From: Chloranthus sessilifolius
Lineage: Eukaryota > Streptophyta > Magnoliopsida > Chloranthales > Chloranthaceae
Direction of reading: 5' to 3'
Assembly (NCBI GenBank): GCA_021018995.1
Contig: JAJIZI010000018.1
Coordinates: forward strand, 620,001-684,000
Length of the DNA: 64,000 nt
This document shows positions 44,109 through 55,611 of the stretch, in pieces. Each line of letters starts with the position of its first letter. Position 1 is the first letter of the stretch. Position numbers and translations under genes: made by a program. The notes beneath the pieces were generated by a model. It was not told the origin of the DNA. It searched no databases and saw only the letters and a program-made list of their open reading frames with translations.

Positions 44109-46531
44109 TGTTAAGACATGAAAAGACCCACTTTTCACCCCTTAACTTAATTTATGTTAGACCCTAAGTCATTTAATAAATGTGTGTTAAGCCCATTTTG
44201 TAGGTAATAAGCAGCAGCTACAGATAAGGCCCTAACCATACCAAAAAACTTACTTTGGTCCCAGAAGTGCCTCAGGAGAAAGGAAGTTAGACCCTGACAG
44301 AGAACTGGCTGTAGCATAGGTACAACAAAGCAGCAATAAGTTAAGAAGTGAGCCACGCGCAGATGTTATAGGGTTCAATTGAATCAGAAAGAATGCTTTG
44401 CACAGTTATCACAGGTTTCTGAAGGCAGCACACCAACTGGTCGCATTGTTCTCGCGCAAATTTAAGATAGAAGGGATTAAAGAGCATACTTCGGGCAGTT
44501 CTCGCGAGGCTCAATTGGAAGCTCTCGCGTAGTCTCGCGCAGCTCAAGAAAGGAGCCTTTAATCTTCGCGTGATTCACTGAGGAGAGAGAGCTCCAGGCA
44601 TTCCTGCGTGCAGCTGTCACACAGTGCCGCGGGATACAGACCTTCAGGGAACTGCTCACGTGATCCAGAGGCCTATGCACCTTGGTTCTTCGCTAGGATC
44701 CTCACGAGATTCACTAAGGAACGAATCGCGCACGTAATTCCCACGCCATTCAAATGGAAAGAGAAATCTCGTGAGAACCAAATTATCAATCCCGGTACTA
44801 CAAGAGCTTTATGTCAAATCAATCTCGCGACGCCAATTCTATCACGTGATTAGACTTGGAAATCCTTACTACCTAGTGAGGCTCAAGATCTTAACTTCTC
44901 CCCACTTCTGCAGGGGCAATCTGGGAACTTTCAGCAACTAGGGCACGCACTCTAATGCTCCAATCTCCTTGCACATGCCCTGAGGCATCCAAGGAACATA
45001 AATGAACCATGATTACATTGATAAAATTAGGGTTTTCCTAACCCTAATGCTCCCACAGCTGACTGCTACATAAGCCTAAGCCTAGTTTAGGTTTAAGGAC
45101 TTCTGTACTCCTTCTTGAATCAACTGTAGAATTCCAGTAGGCTAAGGTTAGGGTTTAGGCAGCTTCTTTTTCCCTTTTTTCTTCTCTCCATAGTCCAGCA
45201 CTTGCTGGCTATGCCTTTGTATGTTTATTTTGAACAATTTTAATGGTGTTTTATAATAGGATGTTATACTTATATGGGATTGGTATTTTGAGAGTTGTTT
45301 TGTACAAGGTTGCTGCCTTGAGATCCTCCATTGTTAAGTTGTATTGTAAGCAATGGAGGATTGTTTTTAAGGATTTATGTAGGTCCAAGTGACCTGTGTG
45401 TCCAGGTTAGGCACATTGCAGGCCTATGCCCCATGACAGGATCCACTAAATTTGAATCCCCATGGGAGCCTAAGCTGGTAGCCTTGTGAACATGGTGGTG
45501 GCAGCAATCTTCTTGTTCTATTTCAGACCTCTGTGAGGAGGATATCTTCTGTGGATAGTCTGTGACCATTCAAGTGGACAAGTTATAGCCATAGGGTGAG
45601 GCCAATCCACTGATCTAAGACAGATTCTTCTTCTCTGCACTTGTGGTTGTAGCCTTGTGAGAGATTGTGCAGAGATAGACTCCCCTGTATTTGTATAGAC
45701 CCACCATCAGATGGCAGATCTGATATGGCTGTAGAGATTGCAGGCTTGTGACTGGATCACTGCTGACTTTCTAAAGTAGTGAACAGCTATACCTAAAGAT
45801 AGTACTCAAACTCTTGCTGGTCCTGTGTGTCCAGGCTAGTGCACATTACAGGCCTAGCTCTAGACACAGAACTTTAGAGGTTGAGGTTCCTATGGATTCT
45901 TGAGCTGGTAGCCTGGAAGAAGTAGTGCCCACAATGATAAACTTATTCTGAACCATCTCTGGATTGCGGTTCCCCTATTGGATAGTCTGTGACCATTTAA
46001 GTGGACAAGTTATAGCCATAAGGGATTGGATTATGGCACAGGGGTGAGTTGGATCCTTTCTCCTCTTTGGTGATAATGTAGCCATTGGACAGGATTTCTA
46101 TAGCAGCAGATCTGAGTCTGAGTTATAAGACCCATCAGATCTCTACCTAGTAGCTTACTTCTCACCCTTTTATATTTATTATCTCACACTTCATCGTTCT
46201 TCTCAACCATTTCTATAGTTTAGGCATTAAGTTACCTTAGGGTTTAGACAATAGTGACCTTAAATCCCCTTCCATTTAGGATTGCCAGATCTATAGTCAG
46301 ATCTGGAGGGCCTACTAAAGATTGCTCCCTTGAAGCTTTAGATCAATTTTCCCTGTGGGACAAACTCTTACTTATTAAAACTTGCTATAACAGGCCCTGT
46401 ATCTTGCAGGTCTGTGTATTTTTAGACTTGCTGCTCTGTAGTTTTCAATCTGCCTTTGATTCAGTTTCACTAACACATTCTTATCATTGTTTCCAATAAA
46501 GTTAGCAGCAAGCATCTAAAATACCATAACA
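44109..46531 (+). repeat. LTR E, 2.42 kb, inserted in the integrase of element D
   Basis: It starts TGTTAAGACATGAAAAGACC inside D integrase and ends CCATAACA, 6 bp before a tRNA-Asp PBS, so it is a 5' LTR of an Athila-type element. TGTTA and TAACA pair as inverted ends. The U3 segment 44380-44850 has CTCGCG-type motifs. The U5 part carries GGGACAAACTCTTACTTATT and AAAACTTGCTATAACAGGCC, close to the LTR at 29479-31843. The 5 bp before it are GATCG; I do not find the matching copy at the expected right side. Confidence 0.82.
44380..44850. promoter_or_regulatory. CTCGCG motif array in U3 of LTR E
   Basis: About ten variants: TCTCGCGCAAA near 44450, TCTCGCGAGGC near 44491, CTCTCGCGTAGTCTCGCGC near 44521, CTTCGCGTGATT near 44562, CTCACGTGAT near 44655, CTCACGAGATTC near 44700 and TCTCGCGACG near 44823. 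GC content is higher than in the flanks. Confidence 0.5.
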
Positions 46532-46537
46532 AGTTAT

Positions 46538-46555
46538 TGGCGCCGTTGCCGTGGA
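46538..46555 (+). other. Primer-binding site, tRNA-Asp, after LTR E
   Basis: TGGCGCCGTTGCCGTGGA is complementary to the tRNA-Asp 3' end with one mismatch (T for G). It lies 6 bp from the LTR end. Confidence 0.87.
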
Positions 46556-46739
46556 CTCTTGATCTATTAGTAGACCCTAGATTTTTGTATTTTTTTTATT
46601 CTTTAGTAGATGTGCTTGAGAATAATTGATACTGCTGATTTACATTTAGAATTTTTCTTTACAAATTTGGATAGTAGCAGAGAAGTAAAGTTGAACTATA
46701 AAATTCTAGTGAAAATCACAAGAAAATCACAACTCAATT
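46556..46739 (+). other. Short leader remnant after PBS of LTR E
   Basis: AT-rich, with no gene. It leads within 200 bp into an LTR fragment of opposite orientation, so the rest of the element has been lost or replaced. Confidence 0.5.
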
Positions 46740-48095
46740 GAGGCATTAAAGTCAGCTAGTCATTGCTTCAAACAGCTGCAATGAACTAGCTCTCAAGTCT
46801 ACAATCTTTGCAAGACTCCAGATCAAAATGCTAAAAAGAGGGCTGTAAAACAAAGCAGGAATTAGATCTGCAGAAATCCATCACTTGGCTGCAAGCACAA
46901 GTGATTGGAAAAAGAATCTGTTCTAACCCTCAGATCTGAACCAATCCTATGGGTATATGGCTGTCCACTCAAATGGTCACAGCATATCCCAAAGGTAGGT
47001 GCCAGGTAAAAAGTTAAAGACAGAATAAGAAGATCACTGCTGCCACTATGGATGCAAAGCTATGAGCATAGGCATCCATAGGTGCATCAGATCCGTAGAC
47101 ATCCAAAGCAAAAACTTAAAAAATTACAGATCTGATGAAGCTATAAACTCAGTATTTTATTGCATTACCAAAACTTACAATGATTGCCATCAAGGCAGCA
47201 GTCTTTGAAAAATCTGAATTCTTGACAAGTAATTACAACACCAATTTATAGATCTAAATAATCTCAGCTGCTACCCAGAACAAATCCAACAGGCTGGATT
47301 AGGGAGAGAAGAGGGGGAAAAAAGGAAAAAGAAAAACAAAAACTAGATGTAATTTGAGCTAAGAGAGGCTGAGAAATTCCAAGCTTCTTTGCCCTCGAAT
47401 AACAGCCCAAAGGCTGCCATTTATACATATGCCTCTATCCATGTGATCTTTGTGTTGGCCAATTAGAGGGCAGAAGAATTCATTAGGTTTATGCCAATCC
47501 TTGTGCCATATGCCCTGGCCAATCATAAGAGACTAGAATCCATTCGGTTATGCTCAGCTGAGGTTGCTTGATTACAGCCAAGAGTTCCTCCATTTGTTTA
47601 GAAAATAGTTCACATGTGGACTGTAGTCCCATGTGACTTGTTGGAATTCCCAAGAATGCCCCCCACCGTCCATTAATAATGGCTGAAAACTGATGGAACT
47701 TGATGGGGCCCGAGCTAGATAAGTTGATTTATTTTCTGAAATAGCTTGAGAAGATGAAGAGATTCTGATTCACTTTGAGAGGATGAAATGAGCTTCATCA
47801 TTCCATTCGATAGGTTGGAGACCACTGTTTGACAGGTTGAAGGAGTGAGCAAATAACCATTCGACAGGTTCTCTTTTCAGCTTCAGCACTTCGACAAGTA
47901 CTTTCTTCATATTTAACACCATTCGATAGGTTCATAGAAGAAGTGATAGGTTTTGAAGTTCAGCACTGCACTACTCGATAGGTTGATAGATGGAGGAGTG
48001 AACTGCTCGATTTGTTTACAACTAAGCTTCAACACTACTCGATAGGTTGAAGGCTGGAGTGCAGCACTACTCGAAATTAAACAATTATTCTATAA
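46740..48095 (-). repeat. LTR fragment in minus orientation
   Basis: On the minus strand it reads TGACCATTTGAGTGGACAGC followed by a stretch like the R/U5 parts of LTR E and A. Its U3 (47750-48080) carries CTCGATAGGTT / TTCGACAGGTT motifs like the pol-ORF3 spacer of element B. It continues at 48100 into the conserved noncoding tail, so it is the 3' LTR of a B-like element. Both borders are approximate. Confidence 0.6.
47755..48080. promoter_or_regulatory. CTCGATAGGTT motif array in LTR fragment
   Basis: About ten copies, for example TTCGATAGGTTGG near 47806, TTTGACAGGTTGA near 47828, TTCGACAGGTTC near 47861, TTCGATAGGTTC near 47921, CTCGATAGGTTGA near 47973 and CTCGATAGGTTGA near 48038. It is the same motif as at 23780-24260 in element B. 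Confidence 0.58.
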
Positions 48096-49116
48096 AATTT
48101 AAATGCCACTTTCATAGGGAGCACGAATGCATTTAGGATATGCACCAAGCCTTTTAAACCCCTAGGTGATTCCTAGTGGAGGAGTGAAGTCTCTTGATGG
48201 TTTTCAGTGAATGTACCCACAAACTTCTCAATAAAGTAGTTAATATCAGTGCAACAGATCAAAACAAAATTCAAACAAATAAAATTCATTCCACACCTTA
48301 TTCTTTCAATTTTTTAGAGGAGTCACAACAGTAAAACAACATTCTAACACTGAAATCAGGTTTAACTTCCTCCACAACCAATCAGCTCATATCAATAGTG
48401 TGGTGTGTGGAAATTAGTGCACAAATTACCATTAATTTGAAAATTCTTTTTTGGATAATGCCCCCAACAAACTTAATTTCATGCCAAGTCTCACCAGGGC
48501 TTTCACTTAAATTAAAATTAGAAGGTATATCATTTCACTACAACTCAAGAGCAGGTACAGTCCTCAAATAGGACTGCAAGCATGAGCATAGGCTTGCTAT
48601 TAAGTTTTGAAATCCTCTGACTCTTTTCACCATAGATTACATAGTTCCTCATTTCTATATGACAACTCAATCCATTTCAGATCAGTAAGGTCCTTTTGTC
48701 GGGATGTAATGTGGCTTTGGGTTGAGGTTTTAAAAGAATAAAAGGGTATAAAAGGATTCAAAAACTAAGAAATGAGCCAAGGTAAGGAGATGATTCATGA
48801 CTTCATCTTCTTCATTTCAGCACAACTTCATCTTCTTTTTGAATTTTGTCGCCAACTTCTTCTCTTCTTTTCAAATTTACCAATGAAGTACTTCTTTGAC
48901 TTCTCTTTCTCTTTTGGTTTTATTTTTCTATTTTTCTTTTTTTATATGCTTTTCTTGGTATTTTCTCATCTCTTTTTTTTTATATGGGCTGGAATGCCAC
49001 AGCTCCACTACTGACACACTGCTGTCATCAAATGTGCTTTCTTCTTTTTCCACAAAATGTTAAACCAGCCCCACCTTCTTCAACTTCTTCTCTTTTACTT
49101 CTTAAAATCTCAGAGA
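48096..49116 (-). other. Conserved noncoding tail fragment of a B-like element
   Basis: It aligns with A 11450-12410 and C 53960-54900: the block TTTTAAACCCCTAGGTGATT, the AGTGGAGGAGTGAAGTCTC block, and TGCCCCCAACAAACTTAATT shared with B near 19203. It breaks at about 49116 into a plus-strand LTR end. No gene. Confidence 0.7.
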
Positions 49117-49331
49117 GAGTGTCAGATCTATAGTAGATCTGGAGATCTACTATATTTTTAGATCATTACTCCCTATGGGACAAACTCTTAACTACTTTTA
49201 AAACTTGCTACAACAGCCCTGTATCTTGGAGGTTGTGCTTTCTAGTAAAGACCATTCCATTTCCTTTATTTTATGTTGCATTTAACCATCCATTTTACAA
49301 TAAAATTTTGTCAGCATAAAGTAAATCAACA
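49117..49331 (+). repeat. 3' end fragment of an E-like LTR
   Basis: It contains GGGACAAACTCTTAACTACT and AAAACTTGCTACAACAGCCC and ends near CAACA at 49331. Only the last about 215 bp of an LTR are present. It could be the far end of the insertion that began at 44109, but the flanking 5 bp do not match. Confidence 0.55.
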
Positions 49332-49436
49332 CTCAATGATAGGGCATTTTTATTCTGGAAGAGGAGTCACATTAATGACCTTGCTTCTTCATAGTTAGAC
49401 GTAGCACAACAAGGTCATCTCTCTAGGAAGACTGTC

Positions 49437-50410
49437 AAAGATCCTACACTGCCTATCCCATCACTCGCCTACATAGGGGCATTTTTTTTTAGTTCTTTTC
49501 ATTATTTTACTTTCCCTGTTGCATTAAATTTTCTCCTTATAATAGAAAATCTCCAAAAAAAATGAAAACAAAATATTATCGCTTATAATCCCATCACAAT
49601 AACACAACCCAAAAATTCCTAACACATCCCGATACCCTGTCACAATCAAACCAAAAAAAATAAAAAAATAAAAAAAATAAAGTAATAAGCAGTTAAAGTC
49701 CCATCGCGACACAAAAGAGAAAAATAATGACAATGACAAAGAAGCCATAAGATAAATCATTCCAGGTTACTCGTCCCACCACGATCGGAATCACTCTCCC
49801 TTGTCCCATTGCGTAACCTCACACACCAATCAGAGAGAGTCATTGATATCCCATCACACGTCCTCTCAATAACACGTCCCATTGTGATAGAATGCACATT
49901 TACCCAGCGATGTCCCAACACCTAAGTTCATTGGCCTAAATCAGCCACACCCTCATGTCCCATCGTGATGGAAAATCCCCACCATACCACCAAGGCCAAA
50001 GGCAAGTCCCATCATGATCTCAAGACATCATTTAAACTGACTCCAACCAATCGCATAACCAACATCTACCAAAGAAAGAAATACACCATCATTGTCCCAT
50101 CACGACGTCAAAATAACCAAGGAGTCATTAAACCGAAATGCCCCATCGCATAACCACCAAGTCCTAGTAACACGCCATGACACAGAACTAGGAGGGGAGG
50201 CTCAACCAATGTCTCATCGTGAAAAGCAACAGCCGAACCCCCTAAATCTCTCATCACCCAATAGTTGCCAGACCCCACCATAGCAGAAACATGCGGTCAT
50301 TGACAGAAGAAGAGAGAAATTTCTCCGACGTCCCATAGCACCGAACAAATATTAAGCCTCGCTGCGAGCCTCTCATCACACGCTCTGATGTCCCACCACG
50401 TGAGCACCAC
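49437..50410. repeat. Irregular array of GTCCCATCGCGA motifs
   Basis: About 15 variants lie in 970 bp. Examples are TCCCATCAC near 49456 and 49591, GTCCCATCGCGAC near 49697, GTCCCACCACGATC near 49773, GTCCCATTGCG near 49803, GTCCCATTGTGATAG near 49875, GTCCCATCGTGATGG near 49955, GTCCCATCATGATC near 50006, GTCCCATCACGACG near 50093, GTCTCATCGTGA near 50212 and GTCCCACCACGTG near 50389. Spacing is irregular (about 40-110 bp). I recognise no protein in this stretch. Confidence 0.65.
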
Positions 50411-51289
50411 GAAACAACAGTGCCCATGAATTATCACCCCTTTCTTCCTACTCGATATTCCTTATAGAGTATAGTTAGCTAATATTAAGTCAAATATTTT
50501 CAAAACCTGTCTCTCTCGATTCATGAATCACTGTAGTCCTCCCATAATAGCCAATCATCAATATTCAGGAGAAGATTAGACGGAGTATCCGGCCTACCAA
50601 GTGGATCGTCTTGACAATCATATAAACAGTTGAGTCCACAAATCCCACTCTAGTGGATCTACTCAGCGACATCTCGCAAGCCACATTTTTCATCATTTTA
50701 CTACTGAATTGATCTTAAGTTAAAAATAAATTCCAAGCTATAAAAAAAATGATAATAAATAAACCCTCTATCTATTAAAATTCTATCTCTCATCACTCCA
50801 ATTTGTTTGTTCCCTTGGGAAACTGAACATTGAATATACTCAACTCTGAGAAATCACAAATGTCCACTGGAAAGGGCCCCTAACGTTCCATTAGTGTGAG
50901 CAATGAAATGCTCAGTCTAACGTGATCTGTGAAAGCCTTCGCCATCAGACCATATTACATCATATTATTTGATCACTTGCTTGTTTTCGGACATTCGTAT
51001 GATGCCCCGGAACCTTGATTGGGTCAATGTCCCTCTATTTGATTGCCCTTTACAGCAGGTCACCATATGCGGCAAGATGCCACTTACCCCCAGAATGAGG
51101 ATATACCTCTCGACAGTTACCACTAGGCCCCCGAATGCTCCTCCTTAGCTGGTGCTGATAGATAAGAAAGTCAAATATTTCATGTCAGCTCCTCGATTCA
51201 CACTTGTGATCTCTCAAAGAAACAAGAAGGCACCTCAGAAGAGGGGTGTCTACTTCTTCGACCCATCCTTACTCCCGAAGGATGAGCCT
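50411..51289 (+). other. Unassigned region upstream of Tat LTR D
   Basis: No recognised domain. The plus-strand stretch 51030-51300 is readable with few stops and lies next to the PPT, so it may be the degraded 3' end of the Tat coding or untranslated region. Confidence 0.35.
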
Positions 51290-51301
51290 AAGAGGGGCAT
51301 T
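51290..51301 (+). other. Polypurine tract of Tat-type LTR D
   Basis: AAGAGGGGCATT lies immediately before TGTTGACACCCC, parallel to 17523-17536. Confidence 0.7.
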
Positions 51302-52051
51302 TGTTGACACCCCAGTTTTGCCCTCTCGGAGTATACAATCCTATTTGGTCAAGCTTTGACCCTACCCACGATCTCTAAAAAAGAACTAACCTTCTCCAAA
51401 GACCTTAAAACCCTAAATACGGGGACCATTACTGAAACAATACTATATTGTTGAGACCCAGGCTCTACCAATAGCTTTGTGACTCGGACCCAACCTAACC
51501 TGGGAAGATTCTGAATTCTGCATAGATACACTTGCGCAGAATTGATTCCATGTGTGGCCTCATGTGGGAAATTGGACTCACTTGGACCAGGTTCACTCTT
51601 CTCGCTAACTACATAAGACCTGAATTTCATGCTATACAATATGCACTTAATCCAATTCCATGCAGACACAATTGCATTGAATTAGTCCCACATGGACTAG
51701 GGCTGCCTTTCATACACTGCCCAAAGGCCTCGATCCCATGCAGATACACTTATGTAGAATCGATTTCACGTGTTCCCATACAAACATAATTGGTCCCGAT
51801 GGGACTGGAACTCTCCCCCTAAACCGCCCAGGGCTCTAAATCGCGCGCAAATGCCACTGCGTCAAATTCCATTGCATGCATCACTGGACACACGAAATTG
51901 GTTCCTAATTGAACCCGACCTTAAACTCCTCAGAGCACTTGAACTTCCAATCAAGCACAAATGCCACTATGCAAAATTGGTTCCCCAAGCACAATAGAAC
52001 AAGGAAACCTGGTTCAGAGGGTGACACAAATTTAATCAAGCACATATGTGT
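51302..52051 (+). repeat. Tat-type LTR start (element D), cut by element C
   Basis: It begins TGTTGACACCCCAG after the PPT and runs 750 bp to the LTR end of element C at 52052. It holds five degenerate copies of a roughly 100-bp repeat (see separate entry). The remainder should lie beyond element C, outside the window. Confidence 0.68.
51520..51990 (+). repeat. Degenerate ~80-140 bp repeats in LTR D
   Basis: Units start near 51520, 51660, 51738, 51845 and 51954. They share GCANANACAMTTGCGCAGAATT or close variants followed by an ATTCCATGTG- or GGTTCC-like segment. Confidence 0.55.
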
Positions 52052-53882
52052 TGTTGCTTCTTAGTGTGCTTGATTTATGTGTGTTTTGAAAACAGGTTTG
52101 CAACTCTAAATTATACTGGATCTAGAACATTAAAAAGAGTAAAGAAATATCAGCACGGGTAGAAGTGAATTAGCCGGCAAGATCAGGGCCAATTGTAGCA
52201 AGTTTTAAATGTAAGTGAGTGAAAGATCGCCCACAGAGAATTTGTCTAAAATGCAAGATAAACCTCCAGATCTGAGCTACCAGATCTGACCTCTGATCCT
52301 ATCTACAAAGCACATAAGATGGGAGGTTGAATTTGTCACATTAACTAAATGATAAAAGAAAAGATTAAACTAAGTGATCCAGATCTGAGTTGGGGAAATT
52401 GGATGTAAATTTATAAAAAATGGAGAAGTAATATCTAACTTTGATTTGGTCCTTGAAATCTAATGAGAATGACTGCAGCTCAACTAAGAGATGATCCAAT
52501 CTTCATCTGGCTACAAGCGCAGATGTAAGAGAAATAAATCTAATTTAAGGATTAGGTTTAAGCTTATGGCTATGGTCTGTCCACTTTAATGGCCATAAAC
52601 CATCCAATAGTCTTTAATCCAAAGCCTTAGTTTAGAACAAGAAGCATCACTATAAATGTCGGGAGAGATTAGGTTACCAACACTAATTCTCACAGGATTA
52701 ATGAATCAAGGGAAATTGCATGAAAAACAGTAAATCTAAAGGAGTCTAATGCAATAAGGAGATTAGAGGGAACCCTTAACATGAGTCCAATTGAGAATAT
52801 ACGGTTCACAACAACCTTTTCAAATTCACCATTACAATTATAGAGCACAGCTTAAACAACTCTCAGATTTGTAGTCTTGAATACAACTCTCTTTTGAATT
52901 ACAAAAGTATCTCACAACTCTCAATTGCCAGTAAAAGTTAGGCTATTACAGGGATTTCAGACAAACTATCTGATTTGGAAATGGGGGAATAGGAATGAAA
53001 CTCAAAATCTGGATGCCCCAATTGGGCAAATGGTTCGTCTATTTATAGTTTTCCCCAAGTCCAACTCAGATGTGTATCAACCAATCAGAGGTGCTCAGAT
53101 CTGTATTGACCAATGGTGGTCGAGCACGAGGATCCATATCTGTTCTGGCCAATCAGAATTCCTCGATCTGGTTGACGATCAATTGAAAAAGGCATCAATT
53201 ACATTATGCAATTTTGTTAGAGTTTCTAGAAGTTCCCAAGTTATTTCATCTCTGGGTGCTCACGTGGGGTGGAATATGCCTTAACTTTATGCTTAGAATC
53301 CTCTGGAATGTCCCTAGGTTTTAAATGCATTGGGACGTGAAGATTCTTGAATTGCCCTTGCAAAAGTGAGAACCTCAGAATACCTTTTCATGAAAGTTTA
53401 GGGGATTTTCAAGGTGTTGTAACTCTGAAGCTCTTTTAGCAAGGTTACGGTTATTGAATTGAGTTTTCTTCTTTTGAAAAGGTAAATCATCTCTTGAAGA
53501 GTTCAAATGCTCTTGAGCTAAGCTGAGTTTTGTTCTTTTCGCAGAGTTTCAGGTTCTTTGCGAACAGTTCAGGTTCTTTGCGAAAAGTACTCTGTAGTGC
53601 ATTTTTCTGTTCGAATTTCTCCATACTTCTTTTCTAGGTTGAGACCACGTCTTTGCCTCTTCAATTCGGACCTTTCAACAGCTAGTGAGGTTGTTTCTTC
53701 TTCTTCTTCCTCTGGATTGACATGGAATGTCATCTTTTTAGCACTTTTGAGCTACTTTTAAGGTTAAGCCTGGCTTTATTGTTAGCTGTAAAACAAACAC
53801 TTAAAACACTTATTTAGTTCTCTCAAAGGTCTATCAAGGCCCAGATTAAGGGGTGAAAAATGGTATTTTCCAGTTCTCAACA
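52052..53882 (-). repeat. Element C 3' LTR, about 1.83 kb
   Basis: Minus-strand LTR starting TGTTGAGAACTGG at 53882 after the PPT and ending GAAGCAACA at 52052. It is homologous along its length to 12480-14346. Its TATA box is at 53040-53047, and the TTCGCAAAG-type array lies at about 53370-53620. TGTTG and CAACA are perfect inverted ends. Confidence 0.9.
53040..53047 (-). promoter_or_regulatory. TATA box of element C LTR
   Basis: TATAAATA on the minus strand, in the same context as in element A. Confidence 0.72.
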
Positions 53883-53884
53883 CA

Positions 53885-53897
53885 CCCCCAAACCTAA
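53885..53897 (-). other. Polypurine tract of element C
   Basis: Minus-strand TTTAGGTTTGGGGG directly before the LTR start, as in A. Confidence 0.78.
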
Positions 53898-55611
53898 ACT
53901 TTGCTAGTCCCTGAGCAAAGACAAAATTTAAAAATAGAATGAAAAGCCATTTTTGTAGGGAGCACAGTTGCATTTAGCATATGCAACAAGCCTTTTAAAC
54001 CCCTAGGTGATCCCTAGTGGAGGAGTGAAGTCTCCTGAGGGTTTTCAGTGAAGGTACCCACAAACTTCTTTAATAAATCAGTTAAGATCCATGCAGTTCT
54101 GTTAAAGCAAACTTTCATCCAATCAGATTATTCACACCTGCATCAGTCAGGCTGTAAGAAGATTTTCAAGAAAACATCAGTTCAAAACTAAAATTTTGTT
54201 GTAATTCCTTTTACCATTCACTCAATTTGTGTCAAAAAGTTATTTACAAGAAAAATTAATGAACAACTTGCCTTCTATTCGAGAATCCAGCTTTGATGTT
54301 ACCCCAAATAAGTCGATTTCAAACCCAACTCTCACCAAGTTTTCACTGAACATGCAAGTAAGAGGGTTGTAGTATTTCACACAACAAGAGCGATTCTGAC
54401 CCTCAAATAGGATAAGGTGAGCATAGGCATTGCTTTTTAGTTCTGAATTCATTGCTCTTTTCACCATAGATTACACAAATCCTTATCTCCATGTGACAGC
54501 TCAATCCATCTTTGATCAGTAAGGACTTTAACTTGGGTTGTAATGTGGCTTATGGGTGAAATTTATCAAGAATAAAAGGGTCGGAATGGAGTTCAAAATT
54601 TTATAAGTCAGTCAAGGTAAGGAGGTGGTATGGACACCTTCTTTATTTCAGCACAATTTCATCTTCTTCTTTGAATTTTCAGAGCCAAAGTGGCCATCTT
54701 TTTCTCTTTCTTGTTCAAACTTCCAATGAAATGACTTCTCCCAATTTTCTCAAATCAACATTGACTGGAATGCCCCATTTCTTCTGCTGATACATCGTTG
54801 CCTTCAATTATTTTTCTTTTTCTTTTACCAAACTATTACCTAACTCACTTTTCTTCAGCTTTCTTTCCTTTACCTTCTGAATTCTCAGAGTGAGGGTTAG
54901 GCTAAATGAGGTTGATGAGGTTTCAAAGAAATCTTTGATTTATAAAGCTCAAATGGTGTGTATCAAGGGCAGTTTTTAAAAGGTGGGGCCTTTTAAAGTT
55001 CAAACTGTCCAAAAGAAGGCCCTAGATCATGTCTTTAATATCATGATTGCTGTCAAACAATTTCAACTTGGATATATGTAACTTCTAGTGATAACAAGCA
55101 GGTTTAAACAGTCCCTAGAGCAGAAAAAATTGCCAATTCATACCTCCAAAGAATACATTTCCGGTCTAAATCTCACTGGGTGTGGTTTTCTATCAAATTC
55201 CTGAGGTATATCATCACTGTTGCCTCTCTTTTTAGGTTTACTGAAACATCAATTTTCTTTTGGAAATTTTCTGACATTCATTTCATGAAAGTATTAGAAT
55301 TACAGTAGAAATTAATTTTAAAAAGTTTTAACTTCCTCATTTTTCAAAACAACAGGTGTGAAATTACTTCATTTTCAAAAGTTCTACTGATCATAAGCTG
55401 CACCAAGCATTAACTTACTTATTTTATTGGCATACCTGCCATACCCCCAAACCAAAGGAGAGCAAGGTCCACACTTGTCCAAAGTAGAGAAACGATATAA
55501 GCAAGAAAGAAAAACAAAACATCATGATGACAAGACAGACAGAAATGCACAGAAATTACACAAGAAGAAACAGAATGTTATATTACAAACTCATAAGAAG
55601 TACAATGTGAA
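53898..55611 (-). other. Noncoding tail of element C
   Basis: Counterpart of 10720-12466 in A. It includes the internal PPT at 55431-55453 (minus strand GGTTTGGGGGTATGG). I see no gene. Confidence 0.8.
55431..55453 (-). other. Internal polypurine-tract-like sequence, element C
   Basis: Same core as 10857-10879 in A and same distance (about 1.55 kb) from the LTR. Confidence 0.5.

Larger units (their letters stand above)
38189..51301 (+). mobile_element. Element D: Tat-lineage Ty3/gypsy, interrupted at 44109
   Basis: The plus-strand order is gag fragment, protease with G-patch, RT, RNase H, second RNase H and integrase. The second RNase H after the first is the known hallmark of the Tat lineage. 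The integrase is cut at 44108 by the start of LTR E. A Tat-type PPT and LTR start at 51290-51302 probably belong to the same element, with E and other LTR pieces inserted between. All domains are heavily mutated, more than A or C, so D is probably older (inference). Confidence 0.78.

Noticed and set aside
44608-44853. Plus-strand ORF in LTR E
   Set aside because: It lies within the CTCGCG motif array of U3; no domain.
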